From Cerrena zonata (lineage: Eukaryota; Basidiomycota; Agaricomycetes; Polyporales; Cerrenaceae), in NCBI GenBank assembly GCA_038087015.1, contig JASBNA010000109.1, positions 1-64,000 of the forward strand: a stretch of DNA of 64,000 nucleotides, written 5' to 3'. The position numbers were made by a program, and so were the translations under genes. This document shows positions 58,291 through 64,000 of the stretch, in pieces (positions within the stretch are counted from its first letter, which is position 1; every line of letters starts with the position of its first letter). The notes beneath the pieces are model-generated. The model worked only from the letters and a program-made list of their open reading frames with translations, made no database searches and had not been told where the DNA came from.

Positions 58291-60279
58291 GTTACTCTGT
58301 AACACGGAGAATGTGAATACATTTGAGGTTGGATACGATGTTACAAACTCACCACTTCTAAGTACGACGTCCCAATAGCAGGTAGAGGGAAAGTGGACAT
58401 TACCTCGAAGGACAACTGACCTAAATACGCTGAAGACACCATCTTTCGGATTATCGGATATAGTTTCAGGCATTGATAAGGTCAAGTATTCGAGATAAAC
58501 ATTGTTATCAGGTGGATGATAGCGCTGCAGGGGAAAATAATTCATCGCAGGCCCGATGGCTCCAGAATATGGTCAAATCAATTCATTGGAGGTATGAGAG
58601 CCTGGGTGAGCCCCTGTCGAAGACTGCGAGGGTTACAGTCGAACCCCGAGTGAGAAACCGACCCTACTTCTTGTGAGGAACAGCGCAAAGAGAGAACAAT
58701 GGCCGAGTTTATGACAACCACGCCGTACGAATAGACCTATATGCTTCTTGGTATCAGGCCCTGCATGTACAACATCCTGGAGAAACGTTGAGAGTCAACT
58801 CCGAAAGTATTTCAAGAAGGGTAAACTGCCGCAGATGAGATGTATATTCTCACGATCTGAGAATTACGCGGACACTTTGACCAAGCATCGACGTCGACGA
58901 CTCTTAAGCTTATTCCCTTACGCCGGTGAGGCTCAGTGAGCCATATGATTGTGGTGGTACAAGGGCGGCTTCACAAAACCATACGTACTATAACCATGGT
59001 TTGCATGTCAAAGGCCCCAAAGTTACGTCGGCTAGACTTGTCCAGATTGCTATGCTCTCAGGTCAAAACATAGTTATAACACCACTTCAGTTAGTGATTT
59101 CTTAGAGAGTGCGGATCACGTTCCATATTGGAGAATGTCCTACGTGGTCTCCATTTATACTTGCGTGGGTGGATTCGCTGTCTGATCAGTCCCATAGTCT
59201 TATGAAGGACCTACTAAATCGAGAACTATATTTTCCTAAGTTGGCCCCCTCATAAAGTCCATAGTGTCACGTCCTGTCAGAAAATAGGGACTCTAGCCCG
59301 ATTCCCAGACCGAGTGATGACTAGAGAAATTTTTTGGCAGACATATAAATACGACGCCAACCGAGACTGATATTCATCACCCTACCACTTTCATGCTTCC
59401 ACAATCTGAGTGTGTTGGGGATTTTCCCGTCGATGCAAATAGTTCCGTATAGCTAACAAGAAGCAGGAACTAAGAGGTACGGTACGTATTAATCGAATTG
59501 AATTGAAGTCGGCAGAATGCTCCACTGCGTTTACTTGTGTAGGCTTAAACTTAGCTTGCTATCTCTCGCTCTACCATTTTTGGAAAGAGTCCTTCCAGAT
59601 ATGGGGGAACATATGCTAAGGTCAGGGATCGACTATCATCCCACCTTTGTCCGCATATGGTCAGCTACGGAGACTAGGGGGAACAATGCAACTGGTACAT
59701 GTTTCGTACCCGGCCGTTTAGATTGGTAATGGGTGTGGACTCTCACTACTTGGGTATGAGACCTGGCATAGGCTTGCTACGACGGCCCCAGCTCTATCAA
59801 ACATGGCTTCAACTGCGTACAGCACCAACCTATTGTCGGCTCTGGAACTAATGATTGCCGTCTCCATATTTTTGTGGAGGAATTACCTTTTTGTTCATAG
59901 TCTAGGTTATTTAAACCGGGTCGAGTCTGACCTGCTCGAGCAGCATACCATTTTTTATCGACCCTCTCCCGAACTGTTCCTCACCAACTTGCACTACTGC
60001 TAGATCTATCGAACAAAGTCCGGGCATCTTATCTGCCGAAACAGATGATCTAACCGCTGCATTGTGTTAGGTAAGCAAACACCCGCTGTTTGGTGCTACG
60101 AGAGCTTGGAGCGCTACAGCCGCCGAGTGTGGGGACCTTGCTCTGTTCTCTTTCTGTTCACCATAATACCCAATTCGTTACCGACGCTCCTTTATTCTTT
60201 GCGCCCTACAGGACCTCTCTAACTTACGACACTCACGATCCTCTGTGAAATATTGCCTCGGTTCCACCGTGTAACAGTC
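58291..60279. other. no gene recognised
   Basis: Two kb. A 63-codon frame at 58748-58939 (RSENYADTLTK) faintly recalls a Copia RNase H end but is too short to call. A CACGTCCT...AAAATAGGGAC word pair at 59269-59292 matches one near 32616. The rest is empty. Confidence 0.4.
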
Positions 60280-63162
60280 ATGGCGCAACCCGTGTTCGAA
60301 GATCACCCCCTAGAAGACTACTTCAGACGTAAGTACACTCGTGTGTTCAGCATGTGCAACTCATGCAGACTTGTGACACAGAAGCCGGCGAGGTTATTGA
60401 AGATATGCCAGGAGGCATACCTGACTTTCGCGTGGAGGAGCCTCCCTTATGCCTGCAACAAGATTCGATCGCCCACAAGCTATCTACATTTCTTTCCGAG
60501 GCAGTCCAAGTGTGTATCACATCTATGGTCTCGCATTTCTGCCCATGCTGAGAAAACTTTGAACTACTTTTTGTGGTTGCTAGGTCCTCAATACTCTCGT
60601 CTCGTCCTCCGCCTTTTGCTCCCAAGAAAACGCCTTCTCTGAACGCTTCAAATACGATGTCATTTCCTCCTCTCTCCTCTCCAATTCGATAGCAGCCGCC
60701 CCTCCAAGTGCAACTCGTCGCACATTCACCCCTGATATCCCTGGCCGCCTCTCAGAAGACGAAGGGAGCGATCACTCGCGTAGCTCCAGCATTACCGACA
60801 ACGGCAAACCCAACGCCGCCTCAGAACTCAACACCTCCTGGCCATGGGGAGTCGCATCGATAGCTGTCCTGGCCATCTCTGTGGAATACTACTTTCTTGC
60901 TCTGTTTCTAGGATGTGTTGCATCCTATCTCATTTATGCCGCGCGGTTCCAAGCGAGCCGAGAAAATACGATGAATCAGGTGCGTAGCTGCTGTTCTTGT
61001 GTGCGGGAGCTGTTGCTAACTTGACATCAGACGGTGGATGCTCTGAATGAGCTGATATCCGCTGGAAATGTGTGGGATTCCGCTGTGAATGAAGCTATGA
61101 GCATTGTAGAGTCCGATGAGTCTCGGTATGTCTATCCGCGATTCACATTATTCTTACGCTAACGCCATGACAAAGGCCGTCGCTTTACGGCATGCACTCT
61201 ACGTTCTCCACCCTCCGCATAGCTCTCCAGTCATCTCTGCACACAACACAAACTCAATGCGACAATGTCCGGCAACTTCTATCAGCGCTCACATCACCTC
61301 CACAGCTTGCGCAGCTATCAGAGATGTACGCGCCTGCATCACCCGTGCGTCCAGCCTTCCTGCCCCTGGAAAGCCAGAGCTCCCGTCCGCTGTCTGATCC
61401 CATGTGGCGGAAACGTACAACGTCGTTACCGTCTGAAGCGCCGACGAATAAGCGTGCGACCTGGAATGGGTCGTACGTCTCTCTTGCACAAGCGAGTAAT
61501 GCCGCTGTGGCGACATTGAAGCGCAAGGAAAAGCGGCGGACCGATATGTCAGCACTGTACAGTCCCTCCCGGAATAGCTTTAGTGCACCTGCGAGCCCTC
61601 AACCTCCGAAGAAACTTCCAGATGTCCAGGAAGAGACAGATGACGAGCAAGAAGAGTTCAACGATGCTTCTTCTGAGCTGTCTGATCTGAAGGAAACCGA
61701 GTATTTCGGTATGGCTGCTCTGGACATGCAACGCAAGCGCAGGAGTGGTGGATTGGAAGTCTTTGGTTTGACTCCGCCTCCGAGCTATACGACTCATAAT
61801 ATTCAAGCACCTGCGACAGCTGCACAAACGACTCGATCCCCACGACGGAAGCTATCCCTGTCTTCCCCTACAAAGTTTACACTTTCGCACTCGTCCCGCC
61901 ATCCCCTCTCACTATCTACTCTTCGGCTCGCGCTGCATGGTGCTCTTGCCGCAAAACGCTACGCATGCGCTCATCTTCTTGCCCTTCGATTCGAGGATGA
62001 AGAAGACGAGATATACTGGGAAGACGTCCGCAGTATAATGGCACTTCTCACAAGTACCTTCTCGGATGCCTCCTCTCGCCTTATGGAAGCACTGGATGAA
62101 GCTGAGAAGAGACGAATGAAGGATGAGAGGCCTAGCACCGAGTCCTCTCGGGAAGCCTCACCCACTCCCGAACTACAATTGAAAAAACAGCTTGCCTCAC
62201 GACCTGCACGAACGATGGCAGAAATGGTGTCCTTTGCGCCTATGCCAAGCCACCTGTCCCGCTTTGCTGCCCATGTGGATGCGATTTCATCCGCCCTGAA
62301 CGACGCCCGATCACATTTGGAAGAATGTGTCGCGTCACTAAGGGCGACGAGCGACGAGGAAATGGCATCTATTCCTGCCGAAGACTCTGCTGCTCTCCAA
62401 ACGTACGATCGTCTGCGTAAGGAGCTTGGGTTTGCATTACGTGAATGTGAAAGGGGCCGAGAACGTTTACTCGATATCATTTCACCCCCTTCACAACATG
62501 AAGAGCAAGAACACGATTCATCACCTCCGTCAATATCACTACTCATTCAGTCAGAAAGTAGTGATGATCTCACCCTCCCCCAATCCTCCCAGTCAGCTGA
62601 ACTTATTTCACATTCACTCGGCTTGGAAGAGATGTCACAGCCTCTTGATGATGCGACAGAACATTTACTATTGACCACTTCATCACAACACCTGCCCCCT
62701 CCGGGCATCGAGCAGGTCTTCGAAGCCGAATCCAGCCAAGTTGGTATATTCACCCGTGAACGATCAAGGATGTCACGGGAGGACAGAATACGTCTCGCCA
62801 AGGCGAAACGAGAAAGCGGTATTGCCTTCATCGCCAATGGAGCTCGTTCTAGTTTGGACGGATCTACCCTCGAAGAGCAAAGGCCTTTGGAGAAATGGGG
62901 TCCTGGAGGTGAAGTCGTTCAAGAGTTGAAAGACGTGATTTGGAAAGTAAGTGAGAAGAGACGGAAGATGACTGAGCAACCGACCCCTTCATCGCGTCAA
63001 GACGTTTTCGATACTTCCTCTACTCCCACTATCGTGGTGGAATCTACCCGGACAAGTTTAGACTCGGATTCGAGTATAACAGAGTTCCCTCTATTCGTAC
63101 CCGATTCGCAAACTCACAATTGGACTCTTGAGTTGGATCATATCGTTGAGATTTCCTCATGA
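60280..63162 (+). CDS. Vezatin/Inp2-like myosin-binding membrane protein
   Basis: Several exons. Exon 1 starts MAQPVFEDHPLEDYF at ATG 60280; its join to the next exon (DTEAGEVIEDMPGGIPDFRV) leaves a one-base phase problem, so the 5' end is uncertain. A later exon has a membrane span pair WPWGVASIAVLAISVEYYFL and ALFLGCVASYLIYAARF. The region of Vezatin/Inp2 proteins follows: TVDALNELISAGNVWDSAVN, then LRIALQSSLHTTQTQCDNVR and LLSALTSPPQLAQLSEMYA. The large final exon (61176 to the stop 63162) has coiled-coil-like and Ser-rich parts and another helical block (STLRLALHGALAAKRYACAH). Inp2 anchors myosin to peroxisomes in yeast; assigning that role here is by family only. Confidence 0.75.
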
Positions 63163-64000
63163 TGTTTCCCTTTTTCTTTTCCTTCGTTGGTCTTTCTTGC
63201 TTCTGTTATGTTCTTCTCATCATCAGCATCATCCATCATCGTACCCGTACCTCAATATGTTTATTGTTTATACCTCACCTTTTCCAATGTTCAGCTTGCA
63301 CCGTATAGGCTTGTTTGTTTTATGCATGTTTTCTGGAATTTTTAATACTTTAAATCTTACCTTATTGGTGGCAGTTGACCGTAGCCCATCCCATCCCTAG
63401 GAATATACAAATGTTACATATACCGTTGGAGCTGAGGTGAAATGTCTGCTCCGAGTAATTTCTGTCTATACTGCGGTCTAGCTCAAACCAAAGATCTCCT
63501 TGCTACTACCAAAGGCAACAGCAGTAGGTAGGAGGAAACTCAAATATAAAGTCAATTCATACCCTTATATCCTGCTTATGGCACTATGAATGGTGTTTAC
63601 TGATGCAACGGCTGCCTTCTCCGAATTCCACTACACACAAGGGTTGCTGACTAAGCCAACGCCTAACCGTAACCACAGCCGACGCAAGTTTAATCCGAAC
63701 TAACAACGATTCGGAATTCAATACAATCCAATGCTTTAGCTAGATCACGATGCAAGCTACAATGTCCCTCACCGCCGACACGACACTGATTTTAGCGAGA
63801 TCCGGAGGTATGTACTACCAGCATCACGAGGCGAAAGCACTTCGATCACGATGAGCATCGTCAAGGTCAGGTATATTCAACGTTCAACGTTCAACGACGT
63901 AATCTGAGGATAGAAATGCATCACACACTCTGGCTCACTGTATTGGGCGTTTGCAGTTGTCTATCTGAATGACTTTATCTTCAGCCCGCGGAGTCGTCAA
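63163..64000. other. no gene recognised; 3' end of window
   Basis: Presumed 3' sequence to about 63400, with T-rich stretches, then nothing supported. A threefold TTCAACG repeat sits near 63876-63896. Confidence 0.45.

Noticed and set aside
58748..58939. Possible Copia-type RNase H end (RSENYADTLTK)
   Set aside because: Only one short word resembles the family. There is no upstream reverse transcriptase, integrase or long terminal repeat.
61254..62837. Long minus-strand frames opposite the Vezatin-like gene
   Set aside because: They mirror the large final exon on the plus strand, so they are shadows.

Overview
The window is nuclear DNA of a basidiomycete fungus, most likely an Agaricomycete. 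Most genes are split by short (about 45-70 bp) GT-AG introns. The gene families are typical of mushrooms: DUF6534 membrane proteins, a HET-domain protein, class 3 and GDSL lipases, and a Vezatin/Inp2-like protein. No viral gene or CRISPR array is visible. The coordinates of split genes span first to last coding base, and the exon joins were read by eye.

Layout. 0.8-10.0 kb: two near-identical secreted class 3 lipase genes, each with its promoter, face each other. They bracket a decayed HAK-type potassium transporter, a cytidine deaminase and a J-domain protein. 11.5-13.3 kb: a Ser-rich nuclear-type protein, then a 609 bp non-autonomous DNA transposon with 35 bp inverted repeats and an 8 bp target duplication. 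13.4-19.1 kb: two copies of an unknown small-protein family, then a large decayed gene. 20.6-25.8 kb: a DUF6534 membrane protein and a WD-like repeat protein. 26.1-33.9 kb: two membrane proteins of unknown role, a conserved unknown cytosolic protein and a secreted SGNH/GDSL esterase. 34.1-34.9 kb: a second, hairpin-rich element with telomere-like repeats inside and its own 8 bp target duplication. 35.1-47.5 kb: a TPR/J-domain co-chaperone, a tRNA-Phe with an intron, an O-methyltransferase, a second DUF6534 gene with a suspected frameshift, and a disordered protein. 48.4-58.3 kb: a one-directional minus-strand block with two more copies of the unknown family, an intact HET gene, a dead HET copy and two tandem FAD oxidases. 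60.3-63.2 kb: a Vezatin/Inp2-like membrane protein.

The genes do not form one pathway. The window mixes housekeeping genes (cytidine deaminase, two J-proteins, tRNA-Phe, Vezatin-like) with an expanding and decaying accessory set: paired paralogues, broken copies and small transposons. The most unusual items are the four-copy unknown family with its conserved six-codon first exon, the two 8 bp-duplication elements with similar tips, and the potassium transporter that has lost only its central membrane segment.
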